A program made the translations under genes and the position numbers. Of a stretch of 35,245 bases of DNA, positions 27,905 through 33,691 are shown in pieces. Within the stretch, counting starts at the first letter, position 1, and each line of letters opens with the position of its first letter. Below the pieces are notes generated by a model, which worked only from the letters and a program-made list of their open reading frames with translations, ran no database searches and was not told the origin of the DNA. This DNA is from UTPRO1 sp031400185 (GTDB lineage Bacteria > Desulfobacterota > Binatia > UTPRO1), in assembly GCA_031400185.1 (NCBI GenBank), contig JANNPN010000431.1:1-35245 (forward strand), read 5' to 3'.

Positions 27905-27920
27905 CGCAAACAGCGAGCCA
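27905..27920 (-). promoter_or_regulatory. sigma-54 (-24/-12) promoter of the cupin/CaiB/LLM operon
   Basis: On the minus strand the site reads TGGCTCGCTGTTTGCG. It keeps TGGC, the C-G of the -24 box and TTGC of the -12 box, with exact 10-base GG to GC spacing; the only changes from TGGCACG-N4-TTGCW are A to T and the last base. Transcription would start near 27895 and run through five genes. The activator encoded directly upstream (28077-29672) is the obvious candidate regulator. Confidence 0.65.
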
Positions 27921-27926
27921 GAGCGC

Positions 27927-27956
27927 GTGGCTTCGAGTCGAGCAGCGCGAAGCCAC
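27927..27956. repeat. inverted repeat just upstream of the -24 box
   Basis: Perfect 9-bp arms GTGGCTTCG (27927-27935) and CGAAGCCAC (27948-27956) with a 12-bp spacer. It begins 7 bp upstream of the -24 box, too close for a normal sigma-54 enhancer site. A repressor or IHF-independent architectural role is possible. It lies about 120 bp after the activator gene's stop and has no U-tract, so I do not call it a terminator. Confidence 0.4.
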
Positions 27957-28076
27957 CGTATTGCCGACGAAAGACGGTCGCGCCTGAGGCGGCGAGTGAC
28001 GACTAGGCAGCTGGGTCAGGTCGCCATGCTGCTCGCGTCGGCGTTGTGAATCCGCAACGAGGACGGGGCAGCGCGT

Positions 28077-29672
28077 CTACGAGCCAGGCCGCGCGCGCTG
28101 ACGGCGGAAGGCGTGCTTGTCGATCCCGAGGCGGCGAATGCGCGCTTCCAGCGTGCTGGGCGGAACGCCGAGCGTCTCCGCCGCGCCGTCGGCGCCGTAC
28201 ACCCGGCCGCGGCTGGCCGCCAGCGCCTCTTCGATCTGCTGGCGCTGGTCGCTGGGATCGTCGCGCTCGGGGCGAACGGCTTCGGAACCGAGGCCCGGAA
28301 GCTCGAAGTCCGGGAGGCTGAGGACGCGGCCTCGAGCGAGGATCACCGCGCGCTCCACGACGTTCTGCAGCTCGCGGATGTTGCCGGGCCATGAATACGT
28401 GCAGAGCGCGGCCATCGCCGCATCGTCGATCCCGCGGATCGTCTTCCCGACCGTGCGCGAGCACCGGCTCGTCCAGTACTCGGCGAGGATCGGGATGTCC
28501 TCGGTTCGCTCACGCAATGCGGGGACGCGGACCGGGAACACGTTCAGCCGGTAGAAGAGGTCGGAGCGGAACTTCCCCTCGCGAGCCGCTTCCTCGAGGT
28601 TCCGGTTGGTGGCCGCGACGATGCGCGCGTCTGTCCGCAGCGTCTCGCTGCTACCCACGCGCTCGAACTCCCGCTCCTGGAGGATCCGCAGCAGGGCGAC
28701 CTGAACCGGTGCCGGCAGCTCCCCCACCTCGTCGAGGAAGATCGTGCCCCCGGCGGCCAGCTCGAAGCGGCCCCGCCGCCGTTCGAGGGCGCCCGTGAAG
28801 GCGCCCTTCTCGTGTCCGAACAGCTCCGAGGCGACGAGCGCTTCCGGCAGCGCGGCGCAGTTGACCTTTATCATCGCGCGCTTCGCCCGCTTCGAGCCGG
28901 CGTGGATAGCGCGGGCGACGAGCTCCTTTCCGGTCCCGGTCTCGCCCGTGATCAGCACGGTCGAGTCGGTAGCTGCGACGAGCCCGACCCGCTCCAGCAC
29001 CTCGCGCAGCGCTGGCGAAGCCCCGATGATTCCTCCCGCTGCCGCGGCTGTCGCCGCGATCTCGTCCCGCAGCGCGACGTTCTCGTCCTCGAGCTGCGAT
29101 CGCAGCTTCTGGATCTCCTCGAAGGCGAGCGCATTGGCGACCGCCGTAGTGACCGGTCCGGCCACGTCCTCGAGGATCGCTACCTCGTCGGGCGTGAAGG
29201 GCGACGGAGTCATGCGAGCGACTACCATCGTGGCAACGAACTCGTCGCCCATCGAAAGCGGCAGCATCACTGCGCACTCGGCACCTGCGAGCTTCATTCC
29301 GGATCCGTCGAGACGCGTGTCGGTGCCGATGTGGTCGAGAACCAGTTTCCGACGGTCGCGCTGCATGGCTGCGCGCAAGAAGGGTGTGTGCTCCCAGGAA
29401 TCCCTTGTCGCACCGTACATTTCGGAGAAGCGCCGCAGGTAGGCGTCCTGAGCCTCGCCCAAGCCGCGCGGAGCGCTGCGGAAGTAGATCGCGCGGGCGC
29501 GGACTGCCTCGCGTTCGTGGGTGACCACGCCGATCAGATCGATCGACGCGAGCCGCTCAAGCGCGCTCGCCACGACGTCCAGCACGCTCGACAGGTCGCG
29601 GCGCGAGTTTGCGGCTTGCGCCACGGCCAGGAGCGCCCGGTATTTCGCCTCTCCCGACCAGGGACCATTCAT
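28077..29672 (-). CDS. sigma-54-dependent activator with GAF sensor, Fis HTH
   Basis: A 531-residue transcription activator. Residues ~10-185 form a GAF-like sensor (LLAVAQAANSRRDLSSVLDVVASALERL at the start, CAVMLPLSMGDEFVATMVV in the core), which in this class often binds a small aromatic or other effector. A short coiled-coil (185-205) leads to the AAA+ domain: Walker A GETGTGKE at 243-250, the sigma-54 contact loop GAFTGA at 290-295, Walker B GTIFLDEVGEL near 310-320, and TYSWPGNIRELQNVVERAV. A Fis-type HTH ends the protein (GADGAAETLGVPPSTLEARIRRLGI). The ATG at 29672 has only a weak Shine-Dalgarno. Two sigma-54 promoters flank the gene (27905-27920 and 29819-29834), so it probably controls the catabolic operon and the divergent STAS gene. 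Confidence 0.92.
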   Translation of the reverse strand: MNGPWSGEAKYRALLAVAQAANSRRDLSSVLDVVASALERLASIDLIGVVTHEREAVRARAIYFRSAPRGLGEAQDAYLRRFSEMYGATRDSWEHTPFLRAAMQRDRRKLVLDHIGTDTRLDGSGMKLAGAECAVMLPLSMGDEFVATMVVARMTPSPFTPDEVAILEDVAGPVTTAVANALAFEEIQKLRSQLEDENVALRDEIAATAAAAGGIIGASPALREVLERVGLVAATDSTVLITGETGTGKELVARAIHAGSKRAKRAMIKVNCAALPEALVASELFGHEKGAFTGALERRRGRFELAAGGTIFLDEVGELPAPVQVALLRILQEREFERVGSSETLRTDARIVAATNRNLEEAAREGKFRSDLFYRLNVFPVRVPALRERTEDIPILAEYWTSRCSRTVGKTIRGIDDAAMAALCTYSWPGNIRELQNVVERAVILARGRVLSLPDFELPGLGSEAVRPERDDPSDQRQQIEEALAASRGRVYGADGAAETLGVPPSTLEARIRRLGIDKHAFRRQRARPGS

Positions 29673-29702
29673 GACCGGACGGCACTAGACCCCTTCCATC
29701 CC

Positions 29703-29714
29703 CGGTTGCAACCG
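29703..29714. promoter_or_regulatory. 12-bp perfect palindrome upstream of second STAS gene
   Basis: CGGTTGCAACCG is its own reverse complement. The centre is about 136 bp upstream of the start predicted from the sigma-54 promoter at 29819-29834, the same distance as the 24-bp palindrome from its promoter at 9554-9569. It lies 31 bp upstream of the divergent activator gene's start codon, so it could also serve autoregulation. Confidence 0.45.
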
Positions 29715-29818
29715 CCGGTCTCGTTGTGGTTTCGCGACGACGACCCGCGAGATTGCGGGCGACCGCGCACGAGGACGAGCTTCGCGGCGTCCTGGGCGTT
29801 CCACAGCTGCGTCTCATG

Positions 29819-29834
29819 CGGCACGACACTTGCG
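29819..29834 (+). promoter_or_regulatory. sigma-54 (-24/-12) promoter of the second STAS gene
   Basis: The sequence CGGCACGACACTTGCG keeps GGCACG and TTGC with exact GG-N10-GC spacing. It differs from the promoter of the RND operon's STAS gene (CGGCACGATCGTTGCC) only in the non-conserved spacer and the last base. Predicted transcription start is near 29845. This excludes the TTG at 29830 as a start codon because it lies in the -12 box. Confidence 0.7.
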
Positions 29835-29901
29835 ATACGACCGCGCGGAGGGAGCTGTCATCGCGGATACAACCACAAACGACCGCAGTGACGGGCGGCT
29901 G

Positions 29902-30162
29902 ATGATCGTCGAGGCGCCGGGCGCGCCGGGGGAGGCACGCGTAATCGGGTCGCTGACCGGCGACAGCATCCAGATCCTCCTCGCTGCGGTCGACAGCGGC
30001 GTGGTCGTTCTCGATCTCTCGGAGGTCGACCGGGTCGACGATGCCGCAGTGCGCGTCCTGGCCGGACTGCGGCCGGAGCGCGGCAAGCTCCAGAACTGTC
30101 CCCGATGGTTGGAGCTGTGGCTGGCACGCGTGCGCCGGTGCGACGCGGGCGACGACGACTAG
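29902..30162 (+). CDS. small STAS-like protein under sigma-54 control
   Basis: An 86-residue (or slightly longer) product with a STAS-like core: EARVIGSLTGDSIQILLAAVDSGVVVLDLSEVDRVDDAAVRVLAGL, ending LQNCPRWLELWLARVRR. The position of the SpoIIAA phospho-serine loop reads D-D-A-A, so no phosphorylatable Ser is there. The ATG at 29902 is the first canonical start downstream of the predicted transcript start (29845) but has a poor Shine-Dalgarno. A much better GGAGGGAG at 29847-29854 faces an in-frame ATC at 29860, so a rare ATC start (100 residues) is a real alternative. The gene diverges from the GAF-type sigma-54 activator and stands alone; it is a distant parallel of the STAS gene at 9221-9529. 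Confidence 0.65.
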   Translation: MIVEAPGAPGEARVIGSLTGDSIQILLAAVDSGVVVLDLSEVDRVDDAAVRVLAGLRPERGKLQNCPRWLELWLARVRRCDAGDDD

Positions 30163-30350
30163 CCCGCGCGACGGTCTTTGCAGAAGCAGCTCGCTCGGCT
30201 GGAACGCGGGGCGACGTCCTTGCGGCAGCTGCCTGCCAGCTCGCGTGTGGCCGCCGAAGTAGAGGCGATGCTGTTCGCCGACCTGGGTGCGCGTGATGAC
30301 CGGCGTCCGCGGACGGCGTAGCGCACTGGGGGTTCCCGGCGCAGCCGCCC

Positions 30351-30378
30351 GCGTTCATTCGGCACGTTCGCCGAACGC
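30351..30378 (-). terminator. possible stem-loop after the small conserved gene
   Basis: TTCGGC (30358-30363) pairs with GCCGAA (30370-30375) across a 6-nt loop, and the flanks GCGTTC and GAACGC can extend it. It starts about 13 bp past the stop of the minus-strand gene at 30389 and lies between convergent genes, where a terminator is expected. No U-tract follows, so the call is weak. The rest of 30163-30388 holds nothing I recognise. Confidence 0.3.
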
Positions 30379-30388
30379 GCGGACATCG

Positions 30389-30676
30389 TCATCGGTGAAG
30401 AATCGCGCCGGCGCCGCCCGCGACCGCGGGGGCGATTGTCGCCGGGGGTGCGCAGCCGACTGACGACCGCAGTCCTCTGCGGATCAAATCAGGCTCGAGA
30501 CCCGTCGCGTCACAGATCGTCTCGAAGTCGAATGGCGCGGCGGCGGGCGAATGAAACCACCCGTCGCCGTCCGCGAACAGCCGCTTCCCGCGGCGGGTAG
30601 GCCCGGCTGAGTACGTGCGGAAGTCGCTCACGGCGCGGTCGAGCGCAGCGAGCATGAGGCGCTTGATCGGCTCCAC
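30389..30676 (-). CDS. small conserved hypothetical protein (~95 aa)
   Basis: A small soluble protein with the run IKRLMLAALDRAVSDFRTYS, then RRGKRLFADGDGWFHS, then PFDFETICDATGLEPDLIRRGLRSS. I remember this arrangement (a helix beginning LMLAVLEDA, an R-G-x-R-L-F-x-E-A-x-x-W motif and a F-x-x-I-C-x-x-L-G-L-D end) as a recurrent small protein of unknown function in deltaproteobacterial-type genomes; the last part looks like a possible helix-turn-helix. The start is uncertain: a GTG at 30676 gives 95 residues and an ATG at 30655 gives 88. Either way it overlaps the 3' end of the AraC-type gene in another frame on the same strand, by up to 49 bp. The final ~20 residues are Ala/Gly/Pro-rich and probably unstructured. 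Confidence 0.6.
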   Translation of the reverse strand: MEPIKRLMLAALDRAVSDFRTYSAGPTRRGKRLFADGDGWFHSPAAAPFDFETICDATGLEPDLIRRGLRSSVGCAPPATIAPAVAGGAGAILHR

Positions 30677-31215
30677 GTCCGCGCACGACGCGTCGGCGGC
30701 ATCACGTTCGCGACCGATTCTGGTGAACTCGACGCCTCGAACGGACCCCGATGGCGGGCACGATATTGTCGCGGCGAGCAGCCGGCCCACCGGCGAAACG
30801 CGCGCGTGAAGTTCGCATGGTCCGAGTACCCGAGGTCGAGCGCGAGCTCGAGAATCTTGCCGTCCGTCGCTTCGAGCACCGCCACTGCCGTCGCGAAGCG
30901 CGCCTCGGCGACCAGGACATCGTGGCTCACCCCAGCCGCCGCGAGACGGCGTTGGAGCGTGCGGACGCTCAGCCGAAGAAGCGCGGCCGTTTCCGGCAGC
31001 GACGGGTAGCTTTCGCCACACGACAACGTGTCGATGGCCTGTCGCACCGAGCCCGCGAACTCCCGGGGCATCCCATCCGCGACGGCGTCCATGGACCGTC
31101 CTGCGTCCGCCAGGGCCGGAGCGGCGTCGCGAGCTGCGTACGTCGAATCGATCAGCATGCCGCCGGTATCGCAAGAACCGGGCCAGGTGAGCGCAAGCAG
31201 CCCCGCGTCGCACAT
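30628..31215 (-). CDS. AraC-family HTH protein lacking its sensor domain
   Basis: A 195-residue product whose middle is a clear AraC/XylS DNA-binding domain: first HTH LPETAALLRLSVRTLQRRLAAAGVS, then ARFATAVAVLEATDGKILELALDLGYSDHANFTRAFRRWAGCSPRQYR. Family members of this subtype usually have ~200 residues of ligand-binding domain in front. Here only about 50 low-complexity residues precede it, and only 163 bp separate its start from the next gene, so no room is left for the domain. The tail after the HTH (PPTRRARTWSRSSASCS) looks like out-of-frame sequence and overlaps the small gene at 30389-30676. It is either a minimal regulator or the remnant of a deleted one. Confidence 0.65.
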   Translation of the reverse strand: MCDAGLLALTWPGSCDTGGMLIDSTYAARDAAPALADAGRSMDAVADGMPREFAGSVRQAIDTLSCGESYPSLPETAALLRLSVRTLQRRLAAAGVSHDVLVAEARFATAVAVLEATDGKILELALDLGYSDHANFTRAFRRWAGCSPRQYRARHRGPFEASSSPESVANVMPPTRRARTWSRSSASCSLRSTAP

Positions 31216-31242
31216 CCGAGGTGGCTCCTCGGTATGCCGAGG
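31216..31242. repeat. alternating CCGAGG / CCTCGG repeats in divergent intergenic region
   Basis: Three 6-bp units, CCGAGG (31216-31221), CCTCGG (31227-31232) and CCGAGG (31237-31242), sit directly upstream of the AraC-type start, in a 163-bp region shared with the FixJ-type gene. They may form a hairpin or an operator for AraC-type autoregulation. Short GC-rich dyads arise easily by chance here. Confidence 0.3.
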
Positions 31243-31378
31243 CGCCTGCGGGGATACGCACGTCGCATTATCGGCCGGACGGCGGTCGGCGGCGTTCGAT
31301 ATCGAGTCGCTAGGTCGACAACTGTCGCTCCAGCGACTCCACGATGTCGATCGCGCGCGAATCTGCTAACGGGGGACC

Positions 31379-32005
31379 GTGACGACGACAGGCCCCCTCG
31401 TCTACGTCGTCGACGACGATCCCGGGCTGCGCAGCGCGATTGAAAGCCTGCTGCGCTCGGTCGGCCTCACGGTCCGGGCGTTGGGATCGGCGGCCGAGTT
31501 TGTCGCGAGCGACCGGCCGGACGTGCCGGCGTGCCTCGTGCTCGACGTACGCCTGCCGGGCTCGAGGGGCCTCGATCTGCAGCGCGACCTGATCGAGCGG
31601 CACGTGGCGCTGCCGATCGTCTTCATCACCGGGCATGGCGACATCCCGATGACGGTGCGCGCAATGCGCGCGGGCGCGGTCGAGTTTCTCACCAAGCCGT
31701 TCCGTGACCAGGATCTCCTCGATGCCGTCCACCAGGCGCTGGACCGGGCGCGACGCGCCCACGCGGAGCAGGCGGAGCTCGGCGACCTGCGGGCCCGCTT
31801 CGACTCACTGACGCCGCGGGAGCGGCAGGTGCTCGAGCTCGTAGTCGCCGGCCTGCTGAACAAGCAGGTCGCTTACGAGCTCGGGATCAGCGAGGTTACG
31901 GTCAAGATCCACCGCGGCCAGGCGATGCAAAAGACCGGTGCCAGGTCCGCGGCGGAGCTGGCGCGGATGGCCGCGCGCCTCGGGATCGGCACCTCCTCGT
32001 CCTAG
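31379..32005 (+). CDS. FixJ-family response regulator (receiver + LuxR HTH)
   Basis: A 208-residue two-component response regulator. The receiver (residues 7-120) starts VYVVDDDPGLRSAIESLLRSVGLTV, has phospho-acceptor Asp 56 (CLVLDVRLPG), the conserved Thr/Ser switch region (VFITGHGD) and Lys of FLTKPF. The output is a LuxR/NarL-type HTH (LTPRERQVLELVVAGLLNKQVAYELGISEVTVKIHRGQAM), so it should bind DNA as a dimer when phosphorylated. The GTG at 31379 has GGGGGA just upstream. It is the first gene of a same-strand signalling cluster ending in a CHASE3 kinase, its likely partner. Confidence 0.93.
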   Translation: MTTTGPLVYVVDDDPGLRSAIESLLRSVGLTVRALGSAAEFVASDRPDVPACLVLDVRLPGSRGLDLQRDLIERHVALPIVFITGHGDIPMTVRAMRAGAVEFLTKPFRDQDLLDAVHQALDRARRAHAEQAELGDLRARFDSLTPRERQVLELVVAGLLNKQVAYELGISEVTVKIHRGQAMQKTGARSAAELARMAARLGIGTSSS

Positions 32006-32010
32006 CGGAC

Positions 32011-32026
32011 TCATACCAAGGTATGA
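32011..32026. promoter_or_regulatory. 16-bp dyad TCATACCAAGGTATGA upstream of receiver gene
   Basis: Perfect 7-bp arms around AA, located between the FixJ-type gene and the next regulator. A TAGGGT at 32051-32056 could act as a weak -10 box. The dyad centre would then lie about 44 bp upstream of transcription, a normal place for a LuxR/FixJ-type activator. The dyad is AT-rich for this DNA and is a good candidate binding site of the response regulator encoded just before it. Confidence 0.5.
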
Positions 32027-32063
32027 ATGTGCGCCGGGGCCGCCGCACGGTAGGGTCCACGTC

Positions 32064-32480
32064 ATGAGCATGCGGCAGACAGGCAGCGAACTGGTGGCCG
32101 TGGTCGACGACGACGCGTCCCTGCGGACGGCCATCCGCAGCCTGCTGCGGTCGCTGGCGTTCAGGGTCGTCGTCTTCGCCTCCGCCGACGAGCTCCTGAG
32201 CTCCGATCACCTGGATGCGATCGGCTGTCTGATCGTCGACGTCCGCATGCCCGGTAAGACCGGCATCGAGCTGCAGCGCCAGCTGCTCGCGGCCGGTCGC
32301 CGGTGCCCGATGGTGTTCATCAGCGCGCACGACGACGAAACGGCCCGGCGGGAGGCTCTCGCGCGCGGCGCAATCGCGTTCCTCCGCAAACCGTTCACGG
32401 AGGAGGCGCTGGTCAACGCGGTACGCTCGGCGCTCGCCGGCCGGGGCGAAGGCAGCGAAGGCAGCGGAGGCACGCCATGA
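32064..32480 (+). CDS. single-domain response regulator (FixJ-like receiver)
   Basis: A 138-residue receiver without an output domain. Asp triad VVDDDASLRTA, phospho-acceptor Asp 59 (CLIVDVRMPGKTG), switch Ser in VFISAHDD and Lys 109 in FLRKPF are all present, so it should be phosphorylatable. It resembles the receiver of the FixJ-type protein just upstream more than NtrC-type receivers. The C-terminus is a short Gly/Ser-rich tail (GRGEGSEGSGGTP), like a linker. Its TGA overlaps the ATG of an 18-codon ORF that in turn overlaps the next activator gene. It could deliver phosphate or act as the detached input domain of that activator. Confidence 0.9.
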   Translation: MSMRQTGSELVAVVDDDASLRTAIRSLLRSLAFRVVVFASADELLSSDHLDAIGCLIVDVRMPGKTGIELQRQLLAAGRRCPMVFISAHDDETARREALARGAIAFLRKPFTEEALVNAVRSALAGRGEGSEGSGGTP

Positions 32481-32533
32481 CCGTCGCCGTATACGAGGGA
32501 CACGAGCCGGAGACACAAAGGGGAACGCCATGA
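32477..32533 (+). CDS. 18-codon ORF bridging receiver and sigma-54 activator genes
   Basis: Encodes MTVAVYEGHEPETQRGTP. The ATG overlaps the receiver gene's stop (ATGA, 32477-32480), and its own TGA overlaps the start of the sigma-54 activator (ATGA, 32530-32533). A strong GGAGG at 32466-32470 lies six bases before the ATG. The simplest reading is a coupling peptide that carries ribosomes from one gene to the next; the peptide itself may have no function. The three frames step by -1 at each junction. I see no slippery sequence to suggest programmed frameshifting. Confidence 0.55.
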   Translation: MTVAVYEGHEPETQRGTP

Positions 32534-33576
32534 ATGTGGTCTCGATCAGCGGAATCAGGCATCCGTCGAGCGCGATGCAGCCCATGCATCGCGGGGCGGA
32601 CCCGTTCGAGCGCATCATCGGGACGAGCGCCAGCGTGCGGCGGGTCGTCGACCGTGCGCGTCTCCTCGCGGCGGTCGACGTGCCCGTGCTGCTCCAGGGC
32701 GAGACCGGCGTCGGCAAGGAAGTGTTCGCGCGCGCGATTCACGACGCCGGGCCCGATCCGCGCCGAGCGTTCGTCGCCATCAATTGCGGCTCGCTCTCGC
32801 GTGAGCTCCTTGCGAGCGAGCTCTTCGGGTACGTCGACGGTGCGTTTACCGGCGCCCGCCGCGGCGGCATGATTGGCAAGATCGAGGCCGCGAACGGCGG
32901 CACGCTTTTCCTGGATGAGATCGGTGAGATGCCGCTCGAGCTGCAGCCGTATCTGCTGCGGCTGCTCGAATCGGGCGAGATTTACCCGCTCGGCGCCACC
33001 AAGCCGCGTGCGGTGAGGTTCCGACTCCTGACGGCAACGAACCGCGACCTGCGCGCCGAAGTCGCGGCCGGGCGGTTCCGGATGGACCTCTTCTACCGGG
33101 TCGCCGTCACCTCACTCGAGATTCCACCGCTGCGCCGCCGCAAGGAGGACATCCCCGCCCTCGTGTCACAGATGAGCGATGACCTCGCCGAGCGGCGCGG
33201 CGTGCGCCCCAAACGGTTCGCGCCCGAGGTGTTGATCGCGCTCGCATGCCACACATGGCCGGGGAACATCCGCGAGCTGAGGAACGTGATCGAGGCGATG
33301 CTGCTCCTCAGTGCCGGCGACGTCGTCGATGCGTCGGCGCTGCCGACCGAGCTCGGGGAGCCGGTCGACGCGCAGAGCGACGCGGACGACGATCCGTCCA
33401 GCGTCGGCCTCGATGCCGTCGAGCGCACCGCGGTTGGCGTCGCTATCCGCGTCCACGCGGGCAACCTCACGCGTGCCGCGAAGGAGCTCCGCATCTCGAA
33501 GAGCACGCTCTACGCGAAGATAGAGAAGTATGGTCTCGACACGATCCTCGACGACGTGCGTCTTGCCGCGCGGTAA
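32530..33576 (+). CDS. sensorless sigma-54 activator (AAA+ and Fis HTH only)
   Basis: A 348-residue activator that starts almost directly with the AAA+ domain (FERIIGTSASVRRVVDRAR at ~26-44). Walker A GETGVGKE is at 57-64, the GAFTGA loop at 104-109, Walker B TLFLDEIGEMP at 125-135, the TATNRDLRAEV sensor region and HTWPGNIRELRNVIEAM follow. A Fis-type HTH ends it (GNLTRAAKELRISKSTLYAKIEKYGL). There is no receiver, GAF or PAS domain: only ~24 residues precede the core. Its own AAAGGGG lies about nine bases before the ATG, inside the 18-codon ORF. Coupling to the receiver gene upstream suggests a split NtrC-type regulator; a constitutive, PspF-like activator controlled by another protein is the alternative. 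Confidence 0.92.
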   Translation: MNVVSISGIRHPSSAMQPMHRGADPFERIIGTSASVRRVVDRARLLAAVDVPVLLQGETGVGKEVFARAIHDAGPDPRRAFVAINCGSLSRELLASELFGYVDGAFTGARRGGMIGKIEAANGGTLFLDEIGEMPLELQPYLLRLLESGEIYPLGATKPRAVRFRLLTATNRDLRAEVAAGRFRMDLFYRVAVTSLEIPPLRRRKEDIPALVSQMSDDLAERRGVRPKRFAPEVLIALACHTWPGNIRELRNVIEAMLLLSAGDVVDASALPTELGEPVDAQSDADDDPSSVGLDAVERTAVGVAIRVHAGNLTRAAKELRISKSTLYAKIEKYGLDTILDDVRLAAR

Positions 33577-33691
33577 GCCCCTGTACGTCGGAGTCGCCGC
33601 CAGGTAGGCGGGCCGACCGAGGCGGCGCCATGGCTCTCGCGGCGTTCGGCGCGAGGGCATCGACGATGCGGTAGACGCAGCGGGATGGACC

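Larger units (their letters stand above)
27726..28076. other. leader and control region of the cupin operon
   Basis: A 351-bp stretch between the GAF-type sigma-54 activator gene and the bicupin, both on the minus strand. It contains a sigma-54 promoter (27905-27920) and inverted repeats at 27818-27847 and 27927-27956, listed separately. A weaker dyad, CGTTG (28042-28046) with CAACG (28055-28059), lies about 155 bp upstream of the predicted transcript start. No open frame here looks coding. Confidence 0.6.

Noticed and set aside
27927..27956. Inverted repeat as terminator of the GAF-type activator gene
   Set aside because: It lies about 120 bp past the stop and is not followed by a U-rich run; it more likely belongs to the adjacent promoter.
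29830..29832. TTG at 29830 as start of the second STAS gene
   Set aside because: It lies within the -12 box of the sigma-54 promoter, upstream of the predicted transcript start.
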